Notes under the pieces: generated by a model | What the model was told of the DNA's origin: nothing | Databases searched by the model: none | The model's input: only the letters and a program-made list of their open reading frames with translations | Position numbers and translations under genes: made by a program | Part shown: positions 1 through 5,076 of the stretch, in pieces | Position numbering within the stretch: position 1 is the stretch's first letter | Layout: each line of letters begins with the position of its first letter | Source of the DNA: Candidatus Omnitrophota bacterium | GTDB taxonomy: Bacteria; Omnitrophota; Gorgyraeia; Aquiviventales; Aquiviventaceae | Direction: 5' to 3' | Length of the DNA stretch: 9,885 nucleotides | NCBI GenBank assembly: GCA_016206685.1 | Contig: JACQRB010000052.1 | Location: 1-9,885 of the forward strand

Positions 1-90
1 CCGGTGATTGGTGCTGCGCAACTCCGCCGTCACCAGGCCCTGCGACAGATGGCGCATCACGCGGCTATACCCGGTCATGCTCTGGATCAT
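1..90 (-). CDS. yicC: YicC family protein, N-terminal 30 codons (cut by window edge)
   Basis: Reading leftward from the ATG at 90-88, the frame stays open to the window edge and gives MIQSMTGYSRV, then a short variable stretch, then VTAELRSTNHR. The SMTGY(S/G)R start and the ELRSxNHR motif are the hallmark N-terminus of the YicC/YloC family, whose E. coli member is reported to be an endoribonuclease acting on small RNAs and which often sits next to guanylate kinase genes. Only the first domain is visible; the catalytic C-terminal part lies outside. A strong ribosome-binding site (GGAGGT, six bases from the ATG) precedes it, supplied by the inserted element at 91-213. The gene is in line with ndk, parB and parA and is probably co-transcribed. 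It is too short for the usual ORF cut-offs, but the motif match makes the assignment firm. Confidence 0.88.
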   Translation of the reverse strand, partial: MIQSMTGYSRVMRHLSQGLVTAELRSTNHR

Positions 91-213
91 CCCCCCACCT
101 CCGTGTCCCGCCAATGGCGGGGTCGCACATCCCGAAGAACAGATTGGCGAATGCTCCGGTAACCTTGCTGTAGTGCGATGGCCTGCCTCTGGCAGGCCCA
201 CGGAGGTGGGGGG
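91..213. mobile_element. 123-bp MITE-like element with 15-bp terminal inverted repeats, inserted between ndk and yicC
   Basis: The ends are perfect inverted repeats: CCCCCCACCTCCGTG at 91-105 and CACGGAGGTGGGGGG at 199-213. The element is flanked by the direct repeat ATCAT at 86-90 and 214-218, as expected of a target-site duplication. Deleting the element and one ATCAT leaves, on the minus strand, ...GGGCATGATCC..., where the ndk stop TGA and the yicC start ATG overlap as ATGA. Further stems are nested inside: CCCGCC/GGCGGG (107-112/116-121), TCGCAC/GTGCGA (123-128/173-178) and GGCCTGCC/GGCAGGCC (180-187/191-198). With the terminal repeats these form a compact four-way junction. There is no transposase, so mobilisation would have to be in trans. 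The alternative, a cis-regulatory RNA not derived from insertion, does not explain the flanking repeat. Confidence 0.68.
97..102 (-). promoter_or_regulatory. Ribosome-binding site of yicC, lying inside the element's terminal repeat
   Basis: The minus strand reads GGAGGT, then six G residues, then ATG. It is the strongest Shine-Dalgarno sequence in the window. It is part of the left terminal repeat of the 91-213 element, and its full complement (ACCTCC, 202-207 on the minus strand) lies just after the ndk stop codon in the same transcript. The site could therefore be paired and hidden in the read-through mRNA. Confidence 0.75.
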
Positions 214-214
214 A

Positions 215-715
215 TCATGCCCACACCCGCGTCTGGCCCTCGACGGTCTTGCTCGCATACAACGGCACGAGCAGCTCGTCGGGGCGAAACCACAAGGTGA
301 TTTCCCGCTGCGCCTCCCGGTCGTCCGAGGACGCGTGCAGGACATTTTCCATGAGGCCTGTCGTCGTCATGCGGCCCAGCGCGCCGCGCAGGGACGTCGG
401 GCTTGCCGCTTCCGGGTTGGTCGCGCCCGCCGCCTGCCGGACGGCCGCCACCGCGCCGGGCCCGGCGTAGACCAGCGCCAGCACATACGCCACCCCGTGC
501 AGCTCGCCCCGGAGGTGCTGGATCAGCTCGTTGAAAAACGGCTCCTCCCGCATCGCCTGGTAGTGGACTTCGGCCAGCCGTTGACTGACGCGCGTGACCT
601 TCGCGCCGATCAGCGCAAGCGGCAGCTGTTCCAGCCGCGAGAGCACCGCACCGGCCAATCCCCGCGCAATTGCGTCAGGCTTGATCAGCACCAGCGTCGC
701 TTCCTCGGACCCCAT
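215..715 (-). CDS. ndk: Nucleoside-diphosphate kinase
   Basis: The 166-residue protein transfers the gamma phosphate from ATP to other nucleoside diphosphates through a phosphohistidine. Family marks are visible: the LVLIKPDA strand with Lys12, GATNP at 97-101 preceded by Arg93, SLRG at 108-111, and the active-site motif ENVLHASSDD with the catalytic His127. It is longer than the common 140-residue enzymes, mostly through additions around the loop before the histidine (GRMTTTG) and at the C-terminus (after REITLWF). The ATG at 715-713 follows the parB stop by a single base, so translation is probably coupled. An NDK gene between parB and yicC is not part of the usual origin cluster; co-expression with a segregation operon is inferred from spacing alone. 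The stop TGA (217-215) abuts the inserted element. Confidence 0.93.
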   Translation of the reverse strand: MGSEEATLVLIKPDAIARGLAGAVLSRLEQLPLALIGAKVTRVSQRLAEVHYQAMREEPFFNELIQHLRGELHGVAYVLALVYAGPGAVAAVRQAAGATNPEAASPTSLRGALGRMTTTGLMENVLHASSDDREAQREITLWFRPDELLVPLYASKTVEGQTRVWA

Positions 716-716
716 G

Positions 717-1559
717 CTAGGACGCGGCCACGCCCAAGGCGCGCAGGATGCGCGTGAGGTCCTCCGACGAGAAATAGTCGATGACGATGCGCCCTCCGCG
801 GCGTCTCGTCGCGAGGCTGACCTTGGTGCCGAGCAGCTGCCGTAGCTGGTTCTCGACGGCGTTCACCTGCGGATCGAGCGCGCGCCGCCGCTTTCTCGAC
901 GGCGACGGCTGCCACTGCCCTGCCAGCTCCTCCAGCTGCCGCACCGTCAAGCTCTTGGCCAGCGTCCGCTTGAACAGCTCCGTCTGCTTGGCCGGCGGCT
1001 CAACCCCGGCCAGGACTTTCGCGTGCCCCTCGGAGAGCTTGCCCTGCGTCAGGGCCTGCTGGATGTCGTGTGGGAGGCGCAGCAGCCGCAGGGTGTTGGC
1101 GATGGTGCTGCGCTCTTGTCCGATCATCTCCGCCAGCCGCTCCTGCGTGTAGCCGAACTCCTCGATCAGGCGTTGAAACGTCCTGGCTTCTTCAAGCGGA
1201 TTGAGATCCTCCCGATGCAGGTTTTCGATCAACGACACCTCGATGGTCTCTTGGTCGTTGAGCGCTTTGACGATCGCTGGAACCTCTTGCAGCCCGATCG
1301 CTTGTGCCGCCCTCCACCTCCGCTCTCCGGCGACCAGCTCATAGATCCCGTGGGCGATCGGCCGCACGATCACCGGCTGAATCACGCCCAGATGCTTGAT
1401 GGAAGCTTTGAGCTCTTCCAGCGAGCCCTCGTCGATCGCCTGGCGCGGCTGGTACCGGCAGGGCTTGATCTGATCCACCCGAATGGACACCACGTTCGGG
1501 TGTGTCCGCACCGACGATTCCACGATCTGCGCCAACCCTTTTCCTAACCGTCTCTCCAT
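717..1559 (-). CDS. parB: Chromosome-partitioning protein ParB (Spo0J type)
   Basis: ParB is a CTP-dependent DNA clamp that loads at parS sites, spreads along the origin region and recruits condensin. From the ATG at 1559 it has 280 residues, normal for chromosomal ParB. The start MERRLGKGL is the conserved ParA-interacting N-terminus. The CTP-binding boxes are GERRWRAA (78-85) and ENLHREDLNPLEEA (112-125), followed by a helix-turn-helix around 137-160 (YTQERLAEMIGQERSTIANTL). A basic linker (SRKRRR, 221-226) leads to the C-terminal dimerisation domain. An in-frame GTG at 1589 overlaps the parA stop as GTGA and would add ten residues. I prefer 1559 because AAAGGA lies seven bases upstream and the family starts there. 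Two matching parS sites lie nearby at 2423 and 3411. Confidence 0.95.
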   Translation of the reverse strand: MERRLGKGLAQIVESSVRTHPNVVSIRVDQIKPCRYQPRQAIDEGSLEELKASIKHLGVIQPVIVRPIAHGIYELVAGERRWRAAQAIGLQEVPAIVKALNDQETIEVSLIENLHREDLNPLEEARTFQRLIEEFGYTQERLAEMIGQERSTIANTLRLLRLPHDIQQALTQGKLSEGHAKVLAGVEPPAKQTELFKRTLAKSLTVRQLEELAGQWQPSPSRKRRRALDPQVNAVENQLRQLLGTKVSLATRRRGGRIVIDYFSSEDLTRILRALGVAAS

Positions 1560-1585
1560 GTGCGCGTCCTTTGTCCCGCGTGCCG

Positions 1586-2410
1586 TCACGGCGTCGGACC
1601 CTCTGCAGCGCCCGAGGGCACGCGTACCGCCTCCACGCCCCTCTTGTCCAACACCTTCTTCGCCACTTCCTCCGCCAACAACTGATACGCCATCGCGCCG
1701 GTCGAGTGTGGTTCGTAGACGCAGACCGGCTTGCCGAAGCTGGGCGATTCCGCCACGCGGATATTCCTCGGGATCGTGGTCTCAAACACTTTGCCTGGGA
1801 AAAAGCGCTTGACCTCCTCGGCCACCTCCCGCGCCAGATTGGACCGGAAATCGGTCATCGTCAGCACGATCCCGGCGATTTCCAAGTCCGGGTTGCGTCC
1901 GCTACGAACCATTTCGATGGCCTGCACCAGCGCGCTTAAGCCCTCCAGCGCCAGATATTCGCACTGGATCGGAATCACCACCGTCTCAGCCGCGACCAGG
2001 GCATTGCTCGTCAGGACTCCCAGCGACGGCGGACAGTCAAAGAAGATCGCGTCATACTGCTCTCGAACGGCCTGGCAGGCTTTTCGCATCGCCGTATCAG
2101 GCTCGTCCAATTGGGGCAATCGCAACTCGGCCTTCGCCAGCTCCAGGCCCGCCGGAACCAGATCCAGTCCTTTTACTGATGTCGCCACCAACGCGTCCTG
2201 AATCGCGGCCCCATCAACAAGCACATCATAACTCGTTGTTTCACAATGAGTTCTGTCTGCTCCGCTTGACACGGTTGCGCTGGCTTGCGGATCAAGATCA
2301 ATCAACAAGACCCTCTTCCCCATGATCGCCAGGCAGGCGGACACGTTCACGGCTGTCGTGGTCTTTCCCACCCCGCCTTTCTGATTGCAGACCGCGATTG
2401 TTCTGTTCAT
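1586..2410 (-). CDS. parA: Chromosome-partitioning ATPase ParA (Soj type)
   Basis: The 274-residue protein is a Walker-type ATPase that dimerises on nucleoid DNA and moves ParB-parS complexes. MNRTIAVCNQ leads directly into the deviant Walker A motif KGGVGKTT (11-18). LLIDLDPQAS (35-44) follows as the switch strand, and FFDCPPSLG (123-131) as Walker B. No N-terminal helix-turn-helix is present, so this is the short chromosomal Soj class and not a plasmid ParA of type Ia. The open frame continues upstream to 2482, but that stretch runs through the parS palindrome and the family motif begins at the ATG at 2410, so I start there. No Shine-Dalgarno sequence precedes this ATG (GATCGCTCCTG), which suggests weak or unusual initiation. 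Its stop overlaps an alternative GTG of parB. Confidence 0.96.
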   Translation of the reverse strand: MNRTIAVCNQKGGVGKTTTAVNVSACLAIMGKRVLLIDLDPQASATVSSGADRTHCETTSYDVLVDGAAIQDALVATSVKGLDLVPAGLELAKAELRLPQLDEPDTAMRKACQAVREQYDAIFFDCPPSLGVLTSNALVAAETVVIPIQCEYLALEGLSALVQAIEMVRSGRNPDLEIAGIVLTMTDFRSNLAREVAEEVKRFFPGKVFETTIPRNIRVAESPSFGKPVCVYEPHSTGAMAYQLLAEEVAKKVLDKRGVEAVRVPSGAAEGPTP

Positions 2411-2422
2411 CAGGAGCGATCG

Positions 2423-2438
2423 TGTTCCACGTGGAACG
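2423..2438. promoter_or_regulatory. parS: parS site in the parA leader
   Basis: The sequence TGTTCCACGTGGAACG contains the perfect 14-bp palindrome GTTCCACGTGGAAC (2424-2437) and fits the conserved bacterial parS consensus TGTTNCACGTGAAACA with one arm changed to match the other. It lies 12 bp upstream of the parA ATG and downstream of the predicted promoter, so ParB loaded here could both segregate the origin and repress its own operon. Confidence 0.9.
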
Positions 2439-2464
2439 CCCTGGCCTCGCTGTAACCGCGGCTC

Positions 2465-2492
2465 ATTGTATCGGCTTACCACAAGAAATCAA
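2465..2492 (-). promoter_or_regulatory. Probable sigma70-type promoter of the parA-parB-ndk-yicC operon
   Basis: On the minus strand TTGATT (2492-2487) and TACAAT (2470-2465) are separated by 16 bp. The expected start of transcription near 2458 leaves a leader of about 48 bases that contains parS. The DnaA-box-like cluster lies just upstream of the -35. Confidence 0.55.
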
Positions 2493-2507
2493 GAAGAAAC
2501 AGCGCTT

Positions 2508-2539
2508 CTTTGCACAGGCTGTGCATCTCCTGTGCGAAA
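2508..2539. promoter_or_regulatory. Cluster of DnaA-box-like motifs between yidC and parA
   Basis: Reading the plus strand, CTTTGCACA (2508-2516) matches the relaxed DnaA box TTWTNCACA at eight of nine positions. TGTGCGAAA (2531-2539) matches the reverse form at eight of nine, and TGTGCATCT (2520-2528) at seven of nine. The 10-mer TTTGCACAGG (2509-2518) is the exact reverse complement of CCTGTGCAAA, found twice in front of dnaA. The segment also contains the hairpin GCACAG-G-CTGTGC (2512-2524). It is placed upstream of the parA -35, so DnaA might bind here to regulate parAB or as part of the origin; alternatively it is a transcript-ending structure after yidC, though no T-tract follows. Confidence 0.45.
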
Positions 2540-2540
2540 C

Positions 2541-4088
2541 TCAGACCTTCGCGAGTTTGTACCACAGGATCGACGTGAGGCTGTTGGTCAGCCAATACAA
2601 GACCAGGCCGGCCGGAACTTGATAAAACATCACCCCAAAAATGACGGACATCAGTGGTCCAGAAAAAGGATTCGGGCCGGAAGATTTCACCTTTGGCTGA
2701 GACAGCTTGGTTTGCATGAACATCGCCGCCGCCATCAGAATCGGAAGAATATTGAGATCCAACCCGAGCGGGAGCTTCGCCAAGCGATCTGGCAGCGACA
2801 GATCCTTGATCCATAAGAATCGCGCTCCTCTCAACTCGACCACGTGGGAAATGGCCGACCACAGCGCAAAGAACACCGGAAGCTGCAAGAGCATCGGCAG
2901 GCACCCGCTCAATGGGCTGACTTTATGCTCTTTGAACAGCGCAAACACTTCTTGATTCATGCGCTTCGGATCGTCCGCATGCTTCTTTTTCAGCTGATCC
3001 ATCCGAGGCTGCAATTCCTGCATCCTCTTCATCGAGCGAACGCTGATCAAGGTAAACGGCGCCAGCGCTGCCGTCACCCCAGCCGCAAGCAGGATGATGG
3101 CCAGGCCGTAGTTTTTCACGATCGACGCAAGACCCTTGAGCGCCACCATCAGCACGAGCCCGATCTTGGCCAGGAATCCAAGCGGAAACGCCTGTTCAAA
3201 CCCGGCGTCTCGCAGATTGAAGAAATCCCTCGGCCCAAAATACACTCTCGCCTTGTAGGAGATGGTAGCTCCCGGCTTGGCGTTCATCGAGGAACGAATT
3301 TCTGCTGCAATCGTGCCTCGCTCTGACGGGAGGAGTATCGTTTCTGCCGGCGCCCCTGGATCCAATTTGATCGCCTGGCAGAAAAACCGCTCGGCCAGCG
3401 TCACCATCGTTGTTCCACGTGGAACAGGCTTTGGCTCTCTGAGGCCTTCCGAGTAACGAAGGTGGGACCGTTGCCAATCCGAAGTCTTCTTGGTGTTTAC
3501 CATGGCCTCAAGCATGTTATATTGGCCGGCCATCTCGTCGTTTCGACTCCACATGGCCAGGGCCCTGACTGGGATGTGTCGCTCAACAGCTTCTCGATTG
3601 GAGGCCGTCAACGTCGCCACGAGACTCGACGTCCGATCATCCAGCTCGACGTCAAGCCTCCGAGAGAGCCCATCAGAGCCTTCTGAGACCCACGAAGCGC
3701 TTGAGGCTCGTTGGTCGCGCAGACTCCATGCGGCCGGCTCGTCGGCAAACGCCACCATGAGCACGCCGGACTTCTTGCCGATCGTTAACGGCTTCTTCGT
3801 CGCCAAATCCTGCATTCGCTTCAGGACCACCGATCTCACGACTCCGGATGACTTGCCGAGCTCCACACGCAATGAACTCGACTCAAGCACCACCGACTCC
3901 TCATCTGTCAAGAGTCGAGGAATCGGGCTCTCGACTTTCAGAGGTTGCGCTGGGGCTTGTGACAGCGCCGGCGCCTCTGACGGAGGAGGCGTCTGACGCG
4001 AGGTCTTGGTTAAGACCTGCGCGTAGGCAACCAGGATCACGGCTGAGAGAATCGAGGCGAGCCAGACGCGCTGTTCTGGATTCGTCAT
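2541..4088 (-). CDS. yidC: Membrane protein insertase YidC (diderm type, with periplasmic domain)
   Basis: The 515-residue insertase places proteins in the inner membrane, alone or with SecYEG. It has an N-terminal transmembrane helix (about 9-26), a Pro/Ala-rich linker, and a beta-rich periplasmic domain (about 55-300). The conserved five-helix core starts near 305 and includes the coiled cytoplasmic hairpin RSMKRMQELQPRMDQLKKKHADDPKRMNQEVFALFKEHKVSPLSGCLPMLLQLPVFFAL (351-409). The end (KLAKV) lacks a long basic tail. At the position of the groove arginine (E. coli Arg366) this protein seems to have Thr339 in IILLAAGVTA, which is unusual. The ATG overlaps the yidD stop as ATGA, so translation is coupled. 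A parS palindrome is embedded in codons for V222-T226. The next downstream gene is parA, not jag. Confidence 0.95.
   Translation of the reverse strand: MTNPEQRVWLASILSAVILVAYAQVLTKTSRQTPPPSEAPALSQAPAQPLKVESPIPRLLTDEESVVLESSSLRVELGKSSGVVRSVVLKRMQDLATKKPLTIGKKSGVLMVAFADEPAAWSLRDQRASSASWVSEGSDGLSRRLDVELDDRTSSLVATLTASNREAVERHIPVRALAMWSRNDEMAGQYNMLEAMVNTKKTSDWQRSHLRYSEGLREPKPVPRGTTMVTLAERFFCQAIKLDPGAPAETILLPSERGTIAAEIRSSMNAKPGATISYKARVYFGPRDFFNLRDAGFEQAFPLGFLAKIGLVLMVALKGLASIVKNYGLAIILLAAGVTAALAPFTLISVRSMKRMQELQPRMDQLKKKHADDPKRMNQEVFALFKEHKVSPLSGCLPMLLQLPVFFALWSAISHVVELRGARFLWIKDLSLPDRLAKLPLGLDLNILPILMAAAMFMQTKLSQPKVKSSGPNPFSGPLMSVIFGVMFYQVPAGLVLYWLTNSLTSILWYKLAKV
3411..3426. promoter_or_regulatory. 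parS: parS site inside the yidC coding region
   Basis: TGTTCCACGTGGAACA is a perfect 16-bp palindrome and a full match to the parS core. It encodes VPRGT in yidC. It lies about 1 kb from the parA-leader site and 1.6 kb from the divergent dnaA/rpmH promoters, the expected clustering of parS near the origin. Confidence 0.93.
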
Positions 4089-4318
4089 TCTGGAACAGGG
4101 TCAAATCCGCCTTTGCACAGCGGATGGCACCGGATGAGCCGACGAATCGTCATGGCGGATCCGCGCACAATCCCGAGCCTGCTGATGGCTTGCTCAGCGT
4201 ACGATGAGCACGATGGGAAAAATCTGCATGATGGTAACATGATGATAGAAAATATATTATGAATAGCACGAAGTAAAAATATGGCTATATTCATAAGAAG
4301 AAAAGAGACGAGAGGCAT
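4085..4318 (-). CDS. yidD: Membrane protein insertion efficiency factor YidD
   Basis: The 77-residue protein carries the full family signature CRFFPSCSSYAEQAI (31-45), then RLIRCHPLCKGGFDPVP (60-76), with conserved cysteines in CRFxPSCS and RCHPLCKGG. YidD is a small membrane-associated partner that helps YidC-dependent insertion; the first 30 residues are hydrophobic and presumably amphipathic. The ATG shares one base with the rnpA stop (TGATG), and the stop overlaps yidC as ATGA, matching the rpmH-rnpA-yidD-yidC order known in many bacteria. An internal ATG at 4294 would remove eight residues. The first 35 codons are strongly A/T-ending (ATA, TTA, AAT, TTT), unlike the rest of the gene and the neighbours; see findings. 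Confidence 0.95.
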   Translation of the reverse strand: MPLVSFLLMNIAIFLLRAIHNIFSIIMLPSCRFFPSCSSYAEQAISRLGIVRGSAMTIRRLIRCHPLCKGGFDPVPE

Positions 4319-4683
4319 CAGTTAAAAAGCCGAAGCTTCGAGCAGGCGCTGGTCAGCTCCGCTTCAAATTGGCTGAATGAAACGCCGGCGATTTGGTGAA
4401 TCAGGATCAGCAGATCGTCGCCGGTTTTCAGCTGGGCTTTATGGGCCCGAAACGCCTCCCGGACCAGCCGCTTGGCCCGATTGCGCGCCACGCCGCCTTT
4501 GAGCCCTCGCTGAACGCGCAAGCCCAGCCGCGTGACGGTGAGGTGGTTCGGCAGCGCCCAGACCGAAAGCATCCGTCCTCTGGCAAGCGCGCCGCCTCGT
4601 CGAATCGCTAGAAAGCGCTTCGTGAGGCGAAGTCGTTCACGGGGCCTGAGGGCGGTGCCAATCAGACGGGGATAAGTTGCCAA
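4318..4683 (-). CDS. rnpA: Ribonuclease P protein component
   Basis: RnpA binds the catalytic RNase P RNA and helps it cleave 5' leaders from tRNA precursors. The 121-residue protein shows the RNA-binding RNR motif in GGVARNRAKRLVREAFR (63-79, RNR at 67-69), preceded by the LGLRVQRGLKG strand. The core RPRERLRLTKRF (13-24) is the usual N-terminal start of the family. No ATG is available: TTG at 4683 is the best start and makes the gene overlap rpmH by 22 bp in another frame. A CTG at 4665 overlapping the rpmH stop is an alternative. Nothing resembling a strong ribosome-binding site precedes either, so translation probably depends on ribosomes finishing rpmH. Confidence 0.93.
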   Translation of the reverse strand: MATYPRLIGTALRPRERLRLTKRFLAIRRGGALARGRMLSVWALPNHLTVTRLGLRVQRGLKGGVARNRAKRLVREAFRAHKAQLKTGDDLLILIHQIAGVSFSQFEAELTSACSKLRLFN

Positions 4684-4802
4684 CGGCTTTTTTGCCGTCG
4701 ACGATTGAGGGTCTTGCGCCCTCCGCGCGTGCGCATGCGCACAAGAAATCCGTGGGTGCTGCGGCGCTTGCGCAACGAGATCGGGCGTAGGTGTTTTTTC
4801 AT
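4662..4802 (-). CDS. rpmH: 50S ribosomal protein L34
   Basis: The gene encodes 46 residues beginning MKKHLRPISLRKRRSTHGFL and ending with LNRRRQKSRWQLIPV. The pattern (K/R)xxxxxxHGFxxRMxTxxGRxxLxxRRxKxR is diagnostic of L34, a small, very basic protein of the large subunit. It is the first gene of the leftward operon, with a ribosome-binding site GAGGAAG (4820-4814) eleven bases before the ATG and a clear promoter. It is below the size of usual ORF listings. Its 3' end overlaps rnpA, an arrangement known in some other lineages, notably Thermus. Confidence 0.96.
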   Translation of the reverse strand: MKKHLRPISLRKRRSTHGFLVRMRTRGGRKTLNRRRQKSRWQLIPV

Positions 4803-4835
4803 CTGCGATGCGGCTTCCTCACCGTGCTGGGCGTC

Positions 4836-4864
4836 ATTATACGGGTTCCCCGGATCGGAATCAA
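4836..4864 (-). promoter_or_regulatory. Sigma70-type promoter of the rpmH-rnpA-yidD-yidC operon
   Basis: The minus strand has TTGATT (4864-4859), a 17-bp spacer and a perfect TATAAT (4841-4836). Transcription would start near 4829, giving a leader of about 27 bases before rpmH. The 13-bp box GCCAAATGAGGAC ends 21 bp upstream of the -35. Confidence 0.85.
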
Positions 4865-4885
4865 GCGTTGTCCGTGACGGGCGCT

Positions 4886-5006
4886 GTCCTCATTTGGCAG
4901 GGCCTGCCGCTGCGCCACCCCACCGTCCTCGCCGCGCCGCAGCCTTCGCGCGTCGTCGGCTCCGGTCGGTGGGGCCCCGGCTCCGCGTCACCCGCCAAAT
5001 GAGGAC
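4886..5006. repeat. Inverted pair of 13-bp boxes between the divergent rpmH and dnaA promoters
   Basis: GTCCTCATTTGGC (4886-4898) is the exact reverse complement of GCCAAATGAGGAC (4994-5006). Each promoter therefore sees the same box in the same orientation, 21 bp before its -35. The 95 bp between the boxes are very GC-rich and themselves palindromic: GGCAGG-G-CCTGCC (4896-4908), CCCCACCG/CGGTGGGG (4918-4925/4967-4974) and GGGGCCCC (4971-4978). I see no gene here. It may be a shared operator or activator site, or a short inserted palindromic element (GCT flanks both outer edges, which is weak evidence). Confidence 0.7.
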
Positions 5007-5027
5007 GCTTCCTTGGCGCGGAATTTC

Positions 5028-5056
5028 TTGAGCCCCGTCAATCCGCTTGGTATAAT
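5028..5056 (+). promoter_or_regulatory. Sigma70-type promoter of dnaA
   Basis: TTGAGC (5028-5033), 17 bp and a perfect TATAAT (5051-5056) lie upstream of dnaA. Transcription would begin near 5063, about 95 bases before the preferred dnaA start. The spacer length and -10 are the same as in the divergent rpmH promoter. Confidence 0.85.
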
Positions 5057-5076
5057 ACGCCGTGTTTCGTCCCACA

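Noticed and set aside
2070..2080. GCCTG-G-CAGGC palindrome in parA as another copy of the hairpin family
   Set aside because: It is short and inside ordinary codons for KACQA; such motifs appear by chance in GC-rich sequence.
2237..2244. TGTTTCAC, a perfect left half of parS, in parA
   Set aside because: The other half is missing (AATGAG follows). A half-site of eight bases is expected by chance.
2841..2848. CCACGTGG core in yidC as a third parS
   Set aside because: Only the 8-bp core matches; the outer arms (TCGA/GAAA) do not, so ParB binding is unlikely.
4111..4119. CTTTGCACA in yidD as a DnaA box
   Set aside because: It encodes part of the conserved LCKGG of YidD, so the match is explained by protein constraint.
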